Positions 8,698 through 18,262 of a stretch of 64,000 nucleotides of DNA are shown here, piece by piece. The DNA is from an uncultured Flavobacteriaceae bacterium (lineage in GTDB: Bacteria; Bacteroidota; Bacteroidia; Flavobacteriales; Flavobacteriaceae): the NCBI GenBank assembly GCA_947494695.1, contig CANLWB010000004.1, forward strand, positions 124,001 through 188,000. The letters run 5' to 3'. How positions within the stretch are numbered: the first letter of the stretch is position 1; the number at the start of each line of letters is the position of its first letter. The notes under the pieces are model-generated. The model worked only from the letters and a program-made list of their open reading frames with translations, did no database searches and was not told where the DNA came from. Both the position numbers and the translations under genes were made by a program.

Positions 8698-10500
8698 TTA
8701 TTTTAGAATTACATAATCTGGGCTTATTAACATAAGATAAAGTGCCATCCTAACACGTCTTGCCATATAGTCAACGTTTTGGTTTGTCCCTTGAATGGGT
8801 TCAATAGCATCTGTCATTATCTTTTTAGTTTCATCAGAGAGTTGACCACGGGAAAATAATTTGTCCAACATGTTAACCAGTACTTCACCATCTTTAGCGT
8901 AGTACTTTAATTTTTCGAAATCTAAAGGTGTTTTTTCCAAATCCAGATTCCAGGTAGAAAACATAGAAGAACTTGCACTTGTCCAGCGATCTACTTCGTT
9001 TAAATAAGCGATACTTGTTGCAGAGGTATGTATTTGAAATTCTGGACCCTTTAAATTAGCACTGGCAAACTCCGAATTAGGAACATATTCCGGTAAAAAG
9101 AAATTAAAAACACTTGACGCTCCTAAAGGTGACTGGCTGGTTGCATTATGGAAATTACGCGTATTGTTCCAGTTTACTCCATTTCGATTATCTAAATCAA
9201 TTTGCCTGGTAGTATTGAAATATCTAATCATAGGCTCGATTAATTTACCACTATTAGGATTTTCAATCCCGCTGCAACTTCTGGCTTCTTCGTCCAGTAA
9301 AATAGCTTTTATAACGGCTTTCAGATCACCTCTTACACCATTGGTGTTATTAAAGGCAGCAGTAACTCTGGATATATAGGCTGGTGAAGGGTTAGATTTT
9401 ACCAATTGCTGTATTAGTCGCAACGCAATAAAAGGTCCTGTGTTTTTATGATTAAATAAGTGATCTACCGTGTCTTCAACATCTTTCATTCCAGATTGTC
9501 CTGAAGGGACCACATAGCCATTTAGTAGTTTTTTCTCTCCAGGTTCATGCCACTCATCATACATGATCATTGGGATATCTTTCTTTATAAGTCCAAAACC
9601 AACTCCAAAATCGGCCGTAACACCCCATTCGTTTGGTTCAACTTCCGAGGTTCCTAGTCCAGTGAATATTTTGGCAAATTCCTTAATATCTTCGTTATCA
9701 TATGTTGGAATTTTGTCTCCATTTTCGTCGAGTTCGTAGGTGCCATCAGGATTAAGTGAAAATAAACCTATAGAGAATAACTGCATAATTTCCCGGGCGA
9801 AGTTTTCATCGGGAAAAATATTTCTTTCGGGGTCACTTTTATGATTGCTATAATGACTTAGATACCCGCCCATCATAGGATGCAAAGTTATTTCATGTAA
9901 TATATCCTTATAGTTTCCAAAGGCATTATCTTTAAGGATATCATAATAAGACCCTAAACCTTCTCCATAACTACTAAGGCCAGAGTCCCATGAGATCACT
10001 AGAATTTGACTCAAGGCAAGAGCTATTCTTTGTCTTAGCAGATCTTCATTATCAATGTTGGATTGCCACCAGGCATATTGAAAATGTCTCCAATTAGGAC
10101 CGTCATAATCATCTGGTTTTCCGCCATTTGATATAAAAATTAAAAGGGCTCGGTTATAAGTATCTCTAGCGAGTTGAGTCATGGAAGGTGAATTAATTTC
10201 GAATTGTGTATCGATCCATTCTTCAAAATCCCCTTCCGAAACCGCTTGGATATACTCTAAATCGGTTCCAAAAGTAGCTTGAGCCAGAAAGCGGGATGTT
10301 TCAAGTAAACGCGCATCCATGCCATGACCATTTACGGTATTTATGGCACCAGCATTTTCGTTCCAATTTGGTCTAGTTTGTTGACTACTATAGGATACAG
10401 AAATGCCATTACTATGCCCTGCACCAAGATAATCATAATGTTCTTGAGAAAAAAAACAAGTTGGGAGACATAGAATGAAGATAAGTAAATGTTTTTTCAT
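8698..10500 (-). CDS. DUF1800 family secreted protein
   Basis: About 600 residues. I chose the ATG at 10500 over one four codons upstream because it gives a clean signal peptide (MKKHLLIFILCLPTCFFSQ). The DUF1800 pattern is clear: RFLAQATFG near the N-terminus, LRQRIALALSQIL, NFAREIMQLFSIGL, KIFTGL and the C-terminal RVRMALYLMLISPDY. The function is unknown; the family is helical and exported. It is the first gene of the DUF1800 - DUF1501 - T9SS substrate operon, so it may act on or assemble with those products outside the inner membrane. Confidence 0.9.
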   Translation of the reverse strand: MKKHLLIFILCLPTCFFSQEHYDYLGAGHSNGISVSYSSQQTRPNWNENAGAINTVNGHGMDARLLETSRFLAQATFGTDLEYIQAVSEGDFEEWIDTQFEINSPSMTQLARDTYNRALLIFISNGGKPDDYDGPNWRHFQYAWWQSNIDNEDLLRQRIALALSQILVISWDSGLSSYGEGLGSYYDILKDNAFGNYKDILHEITLHPMMGGYLSHYSNHKSDPERNIFPDENFAREIMQLFSIGLFSLNPDGTYELDENGDKIPTYDNEDIKEFAKIFTGLGTSEVEPNEWGVTADFGVGFGLIKKDIPMIMYDEWHEPGEKKLLNGYVVPSGQSGMKDVEDTVDHLFNHKNTGPFIALRLIQQLVKSNPSPAYISRVTAAFNNTNGVRGDLKAVIKAILLDEEARSCSGIENPNSGKLIEPMIRYFNTTRQIDLDNRNGVNWNNTRNFHNATSQSPLGASSVFNFFLPEYVPNSEFASANLKGPEFQIHTSATSIAYLNEVDRWTSASSSMFSTWNLDLEKTPLDFEKLKYYAKDGEVLVNMLDKLFSRGQLSDETKKIMTDAIEPIQGTNQNVDYMARRVRMALYLMLISPDYVILK

Positions 10501-10933
10501 ATATGGGAACAATTTTTATTTGTTAATACGTAATTTTTAGGCGGTTGGTTTTTCAATAAGTGTAAAAAAGCGGGTAAAAAACCTTTTTTTTCGATAAACG
10601 GTAGCTTTTAGACAAGAGAATCTTTAGTAAATCAAGTGTTTAACTGTTTATTTAGACATCTAATTCGTTGCATTTTTTGATACCATGTTATTTATGATGT
10701 GGTGTTTAAGGTGTTGTTTATTAGGTGTTTAATTTTGTGATTTAATAACAGTGAATTTTGTCATGTTACGGGAGATTAGTGTTTGTTCTAAACTAAAGCT
10801 ATCGAGAATACTAATTTTGGTTTCTAAATGAGTTCCCGATTCGATTTTGATACTTGGGGATGACTCAGACTGATATTAAAATGCTATTTTTAAACTTTAA
10901 ATGCACAGCAGACCCTTCTAATTTAGAGTTAAT
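10501..10933. other. Divergent intergenic region
   Basis: About 430 bases lie between the DUF1800 operon and the GNAT gene, which diverge. TAATTTTG at 10730-10737 matches the Bacteroidota -7 consensus, but it is about 200 bases from the GNAT start, so its target is unclear. I see no gene or repeat here. Confidence 0.4.
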
Positions 10934-11425
10934 ATGATCGAAATTGCCCCAGCTATAACCAAACCTGATTTTACCTGCGTTGAGGAATTGGCAAATACTA
11001 TTTGGAGAAAACATTATATCCCAATTGTAGGGGAATCTCAAGTTAGTTACATGTTAGATAAATTTCAATCTGCTGATGCCATTGAAGGACAGGTAAATGC
11101 TGGGTATGAATATTTTTTACTTAACTACAATCAGAAAGCTGCCGGGTATATTTCTATAAAACGTGAAGAAAACGCTTTGTTTTTAAGCAAACTTTATGTT
11201 TTAAGTAGTTATAGGGGGAAGAAAATTGGTAAAAAAGGCATGCAATTTATCGAGGAAAAGGCAAAACGGTATGGCTTAAAGTGTATCCGACTTACTGTAA
11301 ACATACATAATACAAATTCAATAAAGGCTTATGAGAAACTGGGGTTTGTTAATTCGGGACCTACAGTGGCAGACATTGGTAACGGATATATAATGGATGA
11401 TTATCTCATGGTAAAAACACTGTAA
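10934..11425 (+). CDS. GNAT family N-acetyltransferase
   Basis: A 163-residue cytoplasmic acetyltransferase. The acetyl-CoA loop is seen in LYVLSSYRGKKIGKKGMQF (motif A, Q/RxxGxG/A-like), followed by LTVNIHNTNSIKAYEKLGF (motif B), the usual GNAT ending. The length is typical for a one-domain member. The substrate is unknown. It ends one base before the convergent DUF4268 gene, so the two 3' ends abut without a terminator between them. Confidence 0.88.
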   Translation: MIEIAPAITKPDFTCVEELANTIWRKHYIPIVGESQVSYMLDKFQSADAIEGQVNAGYEYFLLNYNQKAAGYISIKREENALFLSKLYVLSSYRGKKIGKKGMQFIEEKAKRYGLKCIRLTVNIHNTNSIKAYEKLGFVNSGPTVADIGNGYIMDDYLMVKTL

Positions 11426-11854
11426 TTATATTTCAATAATATCCTTATATTCTAGAAAAAAAGCTTCAAATAACCCCATATTTTCATTGAAAAACTCCAT
11501 AACCTCCTGCCAACTGTTTTTGTTATGAATGGATACTTTTTTATTGAGAACCACATAGATTCTGGAAATCTCTTTTTTATTGTCTAGAACGTATTCTTCT
11601 TCAAAAATAGCATCTGGTAAAAAGGTATCTAAAAGAATAGATTTTAGGGTTTGAAGTTTTTCCCAGTATGTAATTCTGTTTTCCAGATCGTCCTCCAAAT
11701 CTAGAGCAACCAGAGCTTTTTTGTTATCGAAGTGAAATTTAAAGCTGAACCCTTTAAGTTTAGTATTATACAAGATCCATTTCCTTGGAAATGACTTTCC
11801 AAAGCTTATCCAAAATTCTTGTCGTAATCGTCTGGATTCTTCTTTTGAAAACAT
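11426..11854 (-). CDS. DUF4268 domain protein
   Basis: A 142-residue soluble protein rich in aromatic and charged residues (RRLRQEFWISFGKSF near the start, FSFKFHFDNKKALVAL in the middle). This matches DUF4268, a domain sometimes found with nuclease-like or defence-associated proteins, but here it stands alone next to a metal transporter. Its start shares a base with the stop of the ZIP gene upstream, so the two are translationally coupled. No function can be assigned. Confidence 0.78.
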   Translation of the reverse strand: MFSKEESRRLRQEFWISFGKSFPRKWILYNTKLKGFSFKFHFDNKKALVALDLEDDLENRITYWEKLQTLKSILLDTFLPDAIFEEEYVLDNKKEISRIYVVLNKKVSIHNKNSWQEVMEFFNENMGLFEAFFLEYKDIIEI

Positions 11855-12528
11855 TATAGAAAATAAGCGATGCCAATACCAAGAGCAATGGCAACAAATT
11901 TAGATAGATTAAATTTATGTCCGTCACCACTCTCAAATAAAATGGTTGTTGAGATATGAAAGAAGATACCAATAACAACGGCATCAATAATATGAGTGAA
12001 ATTACCGGATATTTGCGTATTATTGGAAATAACGGTTCCTAAAGGCGTCATACAAGCAAAAATTATCAGGAAAATACCAATTTGCATTGTGTTGTATTTT
12101 GATTGAAAGAGGTACATGCTAATGATTGTTGCAATAGGAATTTTATGAATTAACACACCATAGACCATATCGTTGTGTTGGTGAATGGCAAAGCCTTCCA
12201 GAAAACTGTGAATACATAAGCTTACAAACAATAACCAAGGAAAGGAGGTTCCGTTTTTATGAGCATGTACGTGTCCATGTTCTGCTCCTCTAGAAAATAA
12301 TTCCAGAACGATTTGCAAAACAATTCCGCACATAATGTAGAGTCCCGTAACTCGTGGGTTTAAATGTTCGTATACCTCGGGTAAGAGTTCGAAAAGTGTT
12401 AAGGCCAGTAAAAAGGCACCACTAAAAGAGAGCAAGAGCTTGGTGTTCCAGAGCTTTCTAGCTTTGGTAATTTTAGCAATTAATACACCTAAAACAACTG
12501 CATAAAAGGGGAAAAGATATATATTCAT
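11854..12528 (-). CDS. ZIP family metal transporter
   Basis: A 224-residue inner-membrane transporter for zinc or related divalent metals. It has about eight hydrophobic segments, a histidine-rich loop (HGHVHAH near residue 90), and the family's metal-binding helices: CIHSFLEGFAIHQHND (TM4) and VLIHKIPIATI (TM5). It precedes the DUF4268 gene with a one-base overlap. Which metal is carried, and whether expression responds to metal, cannot be seen from the sequence. Confidence 0.9.
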   Translation of the reverse strand: MNIYLFPFYAVVLGVLIAKITKARKLWNTKLLLSFSGAFLLALTLFELLPEVYEHLNPRVTGLYIMCGIVLQIVLELFSRGAEHGHVHAHKNGTSFPWLLFVSLCIHSFLEGFAIHQHNDMVYGVLIHKIPIATIISMYLFQSKYNTMQIGIFLIIFACMTPLGTVISNNTQISGNFTHIIDAVVIGIFFHISTTILFESGDGHKFNLSKFVAIALGIGIAYFL

Positions 12529-12571
12529 GTAATTTATGTCTCAAAAGAAAGCGTTTTCTAATACGATTTGG

Positions 12572-13303
12572 CTATTTAAAAATCATGACTAAACGTTCTG
12601 ATGTTTTGGTATTGAACTTTCGTAATTTATAATCTCCAAAAACATCCAACAAATGTACGTTAGCTTTTTCAAATAATTGCTTAAAATCATCTAGGGTAAA
12701 TCCTCTTACACGTTCCTGAAAGTTATAATCTTTGTTGTTTGCAGAGAAAGAAATATCCTTGACTATATGTTGATCTTCTACATAGCGTTTTAAATGAAAG
12801 TCGATACCATCTATCAATTTATGTTCTTCGGGCACTAAATTATCAATTACAAATTCACTATTCATAAAATCAATTACACCAAAACCATAATCTTTCAAGT
12901 TGGATTTTATTGCTTTTATGGTATTTAGATTGTCTTCATCTTTATCGAAATAACCAAAACTTGTAAATAAGTTAAAAACGGCATCAAACTGCGTATGGTA
13001 AGGTTTACACATATCATGAACTTCAAAATGAAGTGTGTCGTTTTCGAATTGTTTAGCATGTTTGATACTATTTTCACTTAAATCTACCCCGGTAACATGG
13101 TAACCTAAGGTGTTTAGATACACAGCATGTCTTCCTTTCCCGCAGGCTAAATCCAGTATGGTTCCTGATTCAGGAATGTTTAAATAATTAGTAAGGGTGT
13201 CCATAAAAATATGTGCTTCTGTATCATCCCTATCTTTATATAGGATATGGTAAAATGGGGTGTCAAACCAGGACGTAAACCAATTTTTTGTATCTGTTAT
13301 CAT
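12572..13303 (-). CDS. Class I SAM-dependent methyltransferase
   Basis: About 243 residues starting at ATG 13303 (MITDTKNWF); a longer frame begins 12 codons upstream but its first residues look unlike the family. Motif I (ILDLACGKGRHAVYL) binds S-adenosylmethionine, followed by the acidic end of beta-2 (VTGVDLS) and FNLFTSFGYF. This matches Methyltransf_25-type small-molecule enzymes. The substrate is unknown. It is 43 bases upstream of the ZIP gene on the same strand and may be co-transcribed with it. Confidence 0.88.
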   Translation of the reverse strand: MITDTKNWFTSWFDTPFYHILYKDRDDTEAHIFMDTLTNYLNIPESGTILDLACGKGRHAVYLNTLGYHVTGVDLSENSIKHAKQFENDTLHFEVHDMCKPYHTQFDAVFNLFTSFGYFDKDEDNLNTIKAIKSNLKDYGFGVIDFMNSEFVIDNLVPEEHKLIDGIDFHLKRYVEDQHIVKDISFSANNKDYNFQERVRGFTLDDFKQLFEKANVHLLDVFGDYKLRKFNTKTSERLVMIFK

Positions 13304-13487
13304 ATTATTTTTTGAGGGTTTTCTTGTATTGTCAAACAAAACAAGTCTGGGCTTTTTCAGATTATTCTGTATGCTGTTTTTAAACAGGCAAACATGAATC
13401 TGTTATCATAATCACTTTGGTAAAAACAAATTTGCTAGCCCCCTTTATCTAATTCGCAATTAACATTAATTTAACACAAAATTACGC

Positions 13488-13495
13488 TATTTTTG
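13488..13495 (+). promoter_or_regulatory. Candidate -7 promoter element for the THUMP methyltransferase
   Basis: TATTTTTG fits TAnnTTTG and is 38 bases before the ATG at 13534, predicting a leader of about 30 bases. A -33 TTG is not evident. Confidence 0.45.
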
Positions 13496-13533
13496 CAAGC
13501 TAATAAAGTGTATATAGCAAGTAGTAGGAAAAA

Positions 13534-14691
13534 ATGGAAGAAAATTTCACCATGGTGGCCAAAACATTATTTGGTTTTGAGGAATTATTAGCTAATGAGC
13601 TTATACAATTAGGGGCCAGAGACGTAAAGAAGGGGGTTAGAAATGTTAGCTTCACCGGAGATAAAGGTTTTATGTATAAAGCCAACTTGGGGTTGCGAAC
13701 TGCTATAAAAATTTTAAAGCCTATTCACTCGTTTACTGTAAATAACGAAACGGATCTGTATAATAAGATTTATGCGATGCCCTGGGAGGACTATTTAAAA
13801 CCTACAGGAACTTTAGCTGTAGATGCTACGATCCATTCCCAATTATTTACACACTCCTTGTATGTGGCCTTAAAAACCAAAGATGCCATTGTAGATAGGT
13901 TTCGTAATGATACAGGGGAACGTCCTAATGTTGATTTAAAATTTCCTGATTTAAAGATTAATATACATATAGATCGAAGAAAATGTACAATATCTCTGGA
14001 CTCTTCGGGAGATTCCCTACATAAACGCGGCTATAAAACGGCAACCAATATAGCTCCAATTAACGAGGTACTGGCCGCCGGAATTATTATGTTATCAGGG
14101 TGGGACGGACAAAGTGATTTTATGGATCCCATGTGCGGAAGTGGAACTGTACTTATTGAGGCCGCTATGATTGCCTGTAATATTCCTCCCAATTTAATGC
14201 GTAAGGAATTTGCTTTTGAACGCTGGCCAGATTGGGACGTAGAGCTATTTGAAAGGATTGAAGCGTCTCTTCTTAAAAAATCGAGAGACTTTCATCATAG
14301 TATAATTGGTTATGATAAGGCCCCTAGTGCCGTGGCTAAATCCAAGGATAATATTAAAAATGCTCAGTTAGACGATTTTATCAAAGTGAAGCATGAAGAC
14401 TTTTTTAAGACTCAAAAAGGGGGAGAGGAGAAATTGCATATGGTTTTTAATCCACCATATGGCGAGCGTCTAAATATTGATATGCAAGGGTTCTATGAAA
14501 ATATAGGAAATACTCTAAAACGAAGTTACCCGGGTACGGATGCCTGGTTTATTACCAGTAATCTAGATGCTCTTAAGCACATAGGACTTCGGCCTTCTCG
14601 AAAAATACAATTATTTAATGCCAAACTAGAATCGCGTTTGGTTAAATATGTGATGTATGAAGGTAGTAAGAAGGGGAAATATATGAAGTAG
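13534..14691 (+). CDS. THUMP domain class I SAM-dependent RNA methyltransferase (RlmL N-terminal type)
   Basis: A 385-residue enzyme predicted to methylate guanine in 23S rRNA. An N-terminal ferredoxin-like plus THUMP region (about 1-160) binds RNA; the catalytic domain has motif I DPMCGSGTVLIEAAM and motif IV FNPPYGERL, the N6/N2-guanine methyltransferase NPPY signature. Escherichia coli RlmL fuses this half to a second methyltransferase; only the first half is present here, as is usual in Bacteroidota. No other gene clusters tightly with it. The exact target base is not provable from sequence. Confidence 0.9.
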   Translation: MEENFTMVAKTLFGFEELLANELIQLGARDVKKGVRNVSFTGDKGFMYKANLGLRTAIKILKPIHSFTVNNETDLYNKIYAMPWEDYLKPTGTLAVDATIHSQLFTHSLYVALKTKDAIVDRFRNDTGERPNVDLKFPDLKINIHIDRRKCTISLDSSGDSLHKRGYKTATNIAPINEVLAAGIIMLSGWDGQSDFMDPMCGSGTVLIEAAMIACNIPPNLMRKEFAFERWPDWDVELFERIEASLLKKSRDFHHSIIGYDKAPSAVAKSKDNIKNAQLDDFIKVKHEDFFKTQKGGEEKLHMVFNPPYGERLNIDMQGFYENIGNTLKRSYPGTDAWFITSNLDALKHIGLRPSRKIQLFNAKLESRLVKYVMYEGSKKGKYMK

Positions 14692-14696
14692 GAGGA

Positions 14697-14717
14697 GAGG
14701 ATAGAGGATAGAGGATA
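14697..14717. repeat. Three tandem GAGGATA heptamers
   Basis: GAGGATA occurs three times head to tail just past the stop of the THUMP methyltransferase gene, inside a purine-rich stretch. It is short, but shares the 7-bp period of the longer arrays at 36261-36379 and 45726-45797. Confidence 0.6.
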
Positions 14718-14779
14718 GAAATTTACAATTTAATTGGAAGTTAGGAGTTGAAAGATTGATATTTGAAGGTTCATAATTT

Positions 14780-16204
14780 TTAAAGCTCAAGTACCTCAAT
14801 AATATCTGTAATAAATTTTAAGGTTTCCTGTTCGATTTGCTGACGTAATGTATCAAAATCACTAAAATCGGGGCATCTAACCAATATATGATCCACGATT
14901 GAAAACCCCTCTAAGTTGTCTGGGATATGATATGCATTCCAATCACTGTCTTTAAAAAGCGTCCAATATTGTTTTTGTACTTGTCTGTTACGTCCGGCCA
15001 GACATATTTCAAAACGCATTTTTGAATGATTAAAAATAATAACGATTTTTAATTTCTGACTTTTTAAGGTAACAGGAGTAAAAGGAAAATACGAAAAGTC
15101 CATACTTCCCTGATATAGATTGCCAACTTTATAGTTTGGGGCATATTCTTTTTTAAGGTATGTTCTAAGCTTTTTTATATGAGATAACAAGGTGTTATAA
15201 TCGTATTGTAAGACCCCTTCTTTAATTTGTTCTCTATAATGCCCCAGGTTGCTATCAATGCGTTGTTCCTCTTTTTTAATAAGGTTTGAAGGCGGTGTTT
15301 TAACAGGAATGCAAATATCTACAATAAACTTGCGCTCGGGGTGATTGGTGTGGTCATTATGATAGACTTCAAAATAATGTCCGTCTTTAAATTCATAATC
15401 ATTTTCAAGTACCCAAAGACACATACTATCCCAGGCTTGTCTAAAATCATTGGCAGGGATTACAAATCGGCCTACAGCATAATACCCTTTTTCGATAATA
15501 ATACGCTGTATAGGGGCTTCAATGGGGGTATTTTTATTGGCAGTAAAGCAGGTACTCCATCTTACTTTAGAAAAATCGGTAACCCTTGGATTATCATGGT
15601 ACAAGGTAATGGCCTTTACATTTGGAGCATCCATGAGGTTCTTGGATGCCATCCATGTTCCTAATTTATGGTAACTTTCTCCAATTTTATCAAGGTCACC
15701 CATATGGGATAGGCCTACTAATGGAATTTCTTTAAGTTTTTTTAATGCTATATTTCCGTTCATTTTAATCCAGTTTAAACTGTTGTCTATACGGCAAATG
15801 TATTTTTCTATTGCCGCTTGATCTACACCAATCTTGCTAATGTTTTTTTCAGACTTAAACATGGATGGGGGAACACCATAAAAATTTTTAAAGGCTCTTG
15901 AAAACGCATTGCCGCTACTAAAACCATACCTATAGGCCATTTCATTAATAGTTTCGCTAGTGCCAACCAGTAGGATAGCAGCTATTTTTTCTACTCTTTT
16001 TCTGTTAATGAATTCGTTTAAGGTTTCACCAGTTATTAATTTAAAGAGACGGTGAAAATGAAAAGGGGAGTAGAAGGCCTTTTTAGAGATAGTATCGAGA
16101 GATAACACTTTATCTAAGTTATTTTCAATGTAGTCTATAGCGGTATGTATTCGCTTCAGATATGTGCTATTCGTATGGTCGTTCATTTTGACTTTATATG
16201 GCAT
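14780..16204 (-). CDS. AraC family regulator fused to a GyrI-like effector domain and an extra C-terminal domain
   Basis: A 474-residue protein in three parts. Residues about 12-118 are a double helix-turn-helix AraC DNA-binding domain (AFYSPFHFHRLFKLITGET; AYRYGFSSGNAFSRAFKNFYGVPPS). Residues about 150-310 fit a GyrI-like/AraC effector-binding domain. The last 160 residues (about 312-474) form a further domain I do not recognise with certainty (motifs WTLFKDSDWNAYHIPDNL and HILVRCPDF), which makes the protein longer than the usual 290-residue AraC-GyrI members. It probably senses a small molecule. The target genes are unknown; ThuA is divergent. Confidence 0.88.
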   Translation of the reverse strand: MPYKVKMNDHTNSTYLKRIHTAIDYIENNLDKVLSLDTISKKAFYSPFHFHRLFKLITGETLNEFINRKRVEKIAAILLVGTSETINEMAYRYGFSSGNAFSRAFKNFYGVPPSMFKSEKNISKIGVDQAAIEKYICRIDNSLNWIKMNGNIALKKLKEIPLVGLSHMGDLDKIGESYHKLGTWMASKNLMDAPNVKAITLYHDNPRVTDFSKVRWSTCFTANKNTPIEAPIQRIIIEKGYYAVGRFVIPANDFRQAWDSMCLWVLENDYEFKDGHYFEVYHNDHTNHPERKFIVDICIPVKTPPSNLIKKEEQRIDSNLGHYREQIKEGVLQYDYNTLLSHIKKLRTYLKKEYAPNYKVGNLYQGSMDFSYFPFTPVTLKSQKLKIVIIFNHSKMRFEICLAGRNRQVQKQYWTLFKDSDWNAYHIPDNLEGFSIVDHILVRCPDFSDFDTLRQQIEQETLKFITDIIEVLEL

Positions 16205-16360
16205 ATCAACCTTTTGTAAAGCTACATAATGTTTTTAAGTTATAGTCCTTACGTTTTTTTTAATAAGAGAACTTCTTTTATGGATGTTATTTATTAAACT
16301 TGCCATAAAACTATTTAAGTGTTGTATATTTCGTTAAAATTATATTTAATCTATTGCCTT

Positions 16361-17404
16361 ATGCTCAAAAACCTAAGAAACTTCGTGCTTTGTGTGCTTG
16401 CCTTAACATGTTTTACAAGTTTGCAAGCCTGCCAATCATCTGAAAAAACAAAATTAAAAGCCCTAATTGTTGATGGTCAAAATAACCATGGTATATGGCC
16501 AAAAACAAGTATTATGATTAAAAGTTATCTGGAAGAAACCGGATTGTTTGAAGTTGATATTCATAGAACTGTTTATACCTGGCAAGGTCCCCATTACAAT
16601 GAGGTGAAAGGTGTTAATGATATAAGTGAATTGATGGACATGTATCCTATAGATGATGTTAAAAGAACGGCTGTAAAAGAACCGACGTTAGACCCTAATT
16701 TTAGCCCAGACTTTAAGGCTTATGATGTAGTAATTTCAAATTTTGGATGGAAAACACCCCATTGGAATGAAACGACTAAAAAGAATTTTGAGGATTATAT
16801 GAAAAATGGAGGTGGATTTGTATTGGTGCACGCAGCGAACAATGCCTGGGGAGATTGGGAAGCTTATAATAAAATTATCGGTCTGGGAGGCTGGGGAGGT
16901 AGAAATACACAAAGCGGACCTTATGTATATTATGATATGAATGAAACACTACAGCACGATACATCTGAAGGGCCTTGTGCAAGTCATGGGCCGCAGTTTG
17001 AATTTCAATTAAAAACACGTGCTCCCGAACATCCCATTATGAAAGGTTTACCCACGACATGGATGCATTCTAAAGATGAATTGTATGAGCGTTTAAGAGG
17101 ACCTGCCGAAAACATGACCGTGCTGGCAACAGCGTTTTCTGGAGTTGAAGCAGATGCTACTAAAGAAAATAAAAATGAAGGCCGTACAGGAAGACATGAG
17201 CCCTTACTAATAGCTGTAGAATATGGAAAAGGGAGAGTATTTCATACGGCTTTAGGGCATATGGATTATTCTATGGAATGTGTTGGGTTTATAGCAACAT
17301 TACAGAGAGGTACAGAGTGGGCCGCTACTGGAAAAGTGACGCAAAGCGTTCCTAAGGATTTCCCCACACCAGAAACCCCAAGCTTGAGAACATTTAAAAA
17401 ATAA
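16361..17404 (+). CDS. ThuA domain lipoprotein
   Basis: About 347 residues from the ATG at 16361; an upstream in-frame ATG would add 14 residues before the signal peptide. The N-terminus MLKNLRNFVLCVLALTCFTS...LQACQSS contains a lipobox, so the protein is likely an outer or periplasmic membrane lipoprotein. The body has ThuA features: KALIVDGQNNHG, YDVVISNFG, GGGFVLVHAANNAWGDW, GRVFHTALGHMDYS. ThuA-like domains are linked to trehalose or other sugar catabolism and have a glutamine-amidotransferase-like fold. No sugar genes are adjacent, so its substrate is open. Confidence 0.88.
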   Translation: MLKNLRNFVLCVLALTCFTSLQACQSSEKTKLKALIVDGQNNHGIWPKTSIMIKSYLEETGLFEVDIHRTVYTWQGPHYNEVKGVNDISELMDMYPIDDVKRTAVKEPTLDPNFSPDFKAYDVVISNFGWKTPHWNETTKKNFEDYMKNGGGFVLVHAANNAWGDWEAYNKIIGLGGWGGRNTQSGPYVYYDMNETLQHDTSEGPCASHGPQFEFQLKTRAPEHPIMKGLPTTWMHSKDELYERLRGPAENMTVLATAFSGVEADATKENKNEGRTGRHEPLLIAVEYGKGRVFHTALGHMDYSMECVGFIATLQRGTEWAATGKVTQSVPKDFPTPETPSLRTFKK

Positions 17405-17421
17405 TTTTAGAAATTGTTTTG

Positions 17422-17446
17422 AGATTCCGCGCCCAGCGCGGAATCT
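17422..17446. repeat. REP-like hairpin downstream of the ThuA gene
   Basis: A 10-bp perfect stem AGATTCCGCG / CGCGGAATCT closes a five-base loop. It has no T-run, so it is not a classical terminator. Its GATTCC...GGAATC core resembles the hairpin in the dispersed repeat at 345-364. Confidence 0.55.
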
Positions 17447-17527
17447 ATTCCGTTAAGGTTTAAGTTATTGGTTTACTTAATTTAAAGGATGACAGGCCTT
17501 AATTACAGACCGTATTTTTAGAGTAGT

Positions 17528-18262
17528 TTACTTGTCTTTTTTAAATACAGGAATGCGGTAGGAAAGTGTATATGCTAAACCAACACCAATTCCGCTGCTG
17601 TCGAATGTCTTATGGAATCCTGGTATATATATGTTTTCAAAATTATCTGGAGCAGTTTCACTGGCTAACATTTTGAGTTGCGCATTAAACCCCATATACA
17701 GATTATTAAACATCTCTACTTTTATACCCAATTGAACTTCTCCCCAAAACGCTGTTAAGCTCTTAAATTCTTGCTTTTCTTCAACTGCAAATTGCTCTCC
17801 CCAATATTGATTTGTATTATACACCAGGAAGTTATTTAATTCATGACTGAATGAACTGGCACCAATTCGGAAACCAAAATAAATCATATTATCCATGTCC
17901 AACCAGTTTTCGTACAGGTTTAGATCGATTCCTCCTTTTATGTAAGACCCCTTAGTCGTAATACTTAAGTATTCGTTGTCGGTATTTTTTTCTTCAGTGC
18001 CGAGTTCTCCGGCCACATAAAGTCGTTTTTTTAATCTAAAATCTGCTGTAATTTCAAATCCCGAATACCCCTCTTCAACAAACGAGCGTACTAATTTGGA
18101 AATATCACCACCTACACGAAGTCCGTATTTCAACTTAATTTTTACAGAATCTTTTTGAACGCCAACAATAGTATCATTTTGAGCATTTACCGACGCACAA
18201 AAGAGCAGTGTGAATACTGCCGTAATGCTAATGAAATATGTTAAAGTGCGCTGTAGTTTCAT
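17528..18262 (-). CDS. DUF6048 family outer-membrane beta-barrel-like protein
   Basis: A 244-residue exported protein with a signal peptide (FISITAVFTLLFCASVNAQ) followed by alternating beta-strand patterns such as KYGLRVGGDISKLV, RLYVAGELGTE, MIYFGFRIGAS and IGVGLAYTLSYRIPV. This suggests a small outer-membrane barrel. It follows a DUF6452 lipoprotein gene with a 35-base overlap, and that gene follows rlmD; I recognise this trio as a recurrent flavobacterial arrangement. The function is unknown. The start fits the signal peptide, so the overlap looks real. Confidence 0.75.
   Translation of the reverse strand: MKLQRTLTYFISITAVFTLLFCASVNAQNDTIVGVQKDSVKIKLKYGLRVGGDISKLVRSFVEEGYSGFEITADFRLKKRLYVAGELGTEEKNTDNEYLSITTKGSYIKGGIDLNLYENWLDMDNMIYFGFRIGASSFSHELNNFLVYNTNQYWGEQFAVEEKQEFKSLTAFWGEVQLGIKVEMFNNLYMGFNAQLKMLASETAPDNFENIYIPGFHKTFDSSGIGVGLAYTLSYRIPVFKKDK

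Noticed and set aside
11426-11854. DUF4268 as part of a restriction or defence system
   Set aside because: It is coupled to a zinc transporter, with no partner gene of a defence system in the area.
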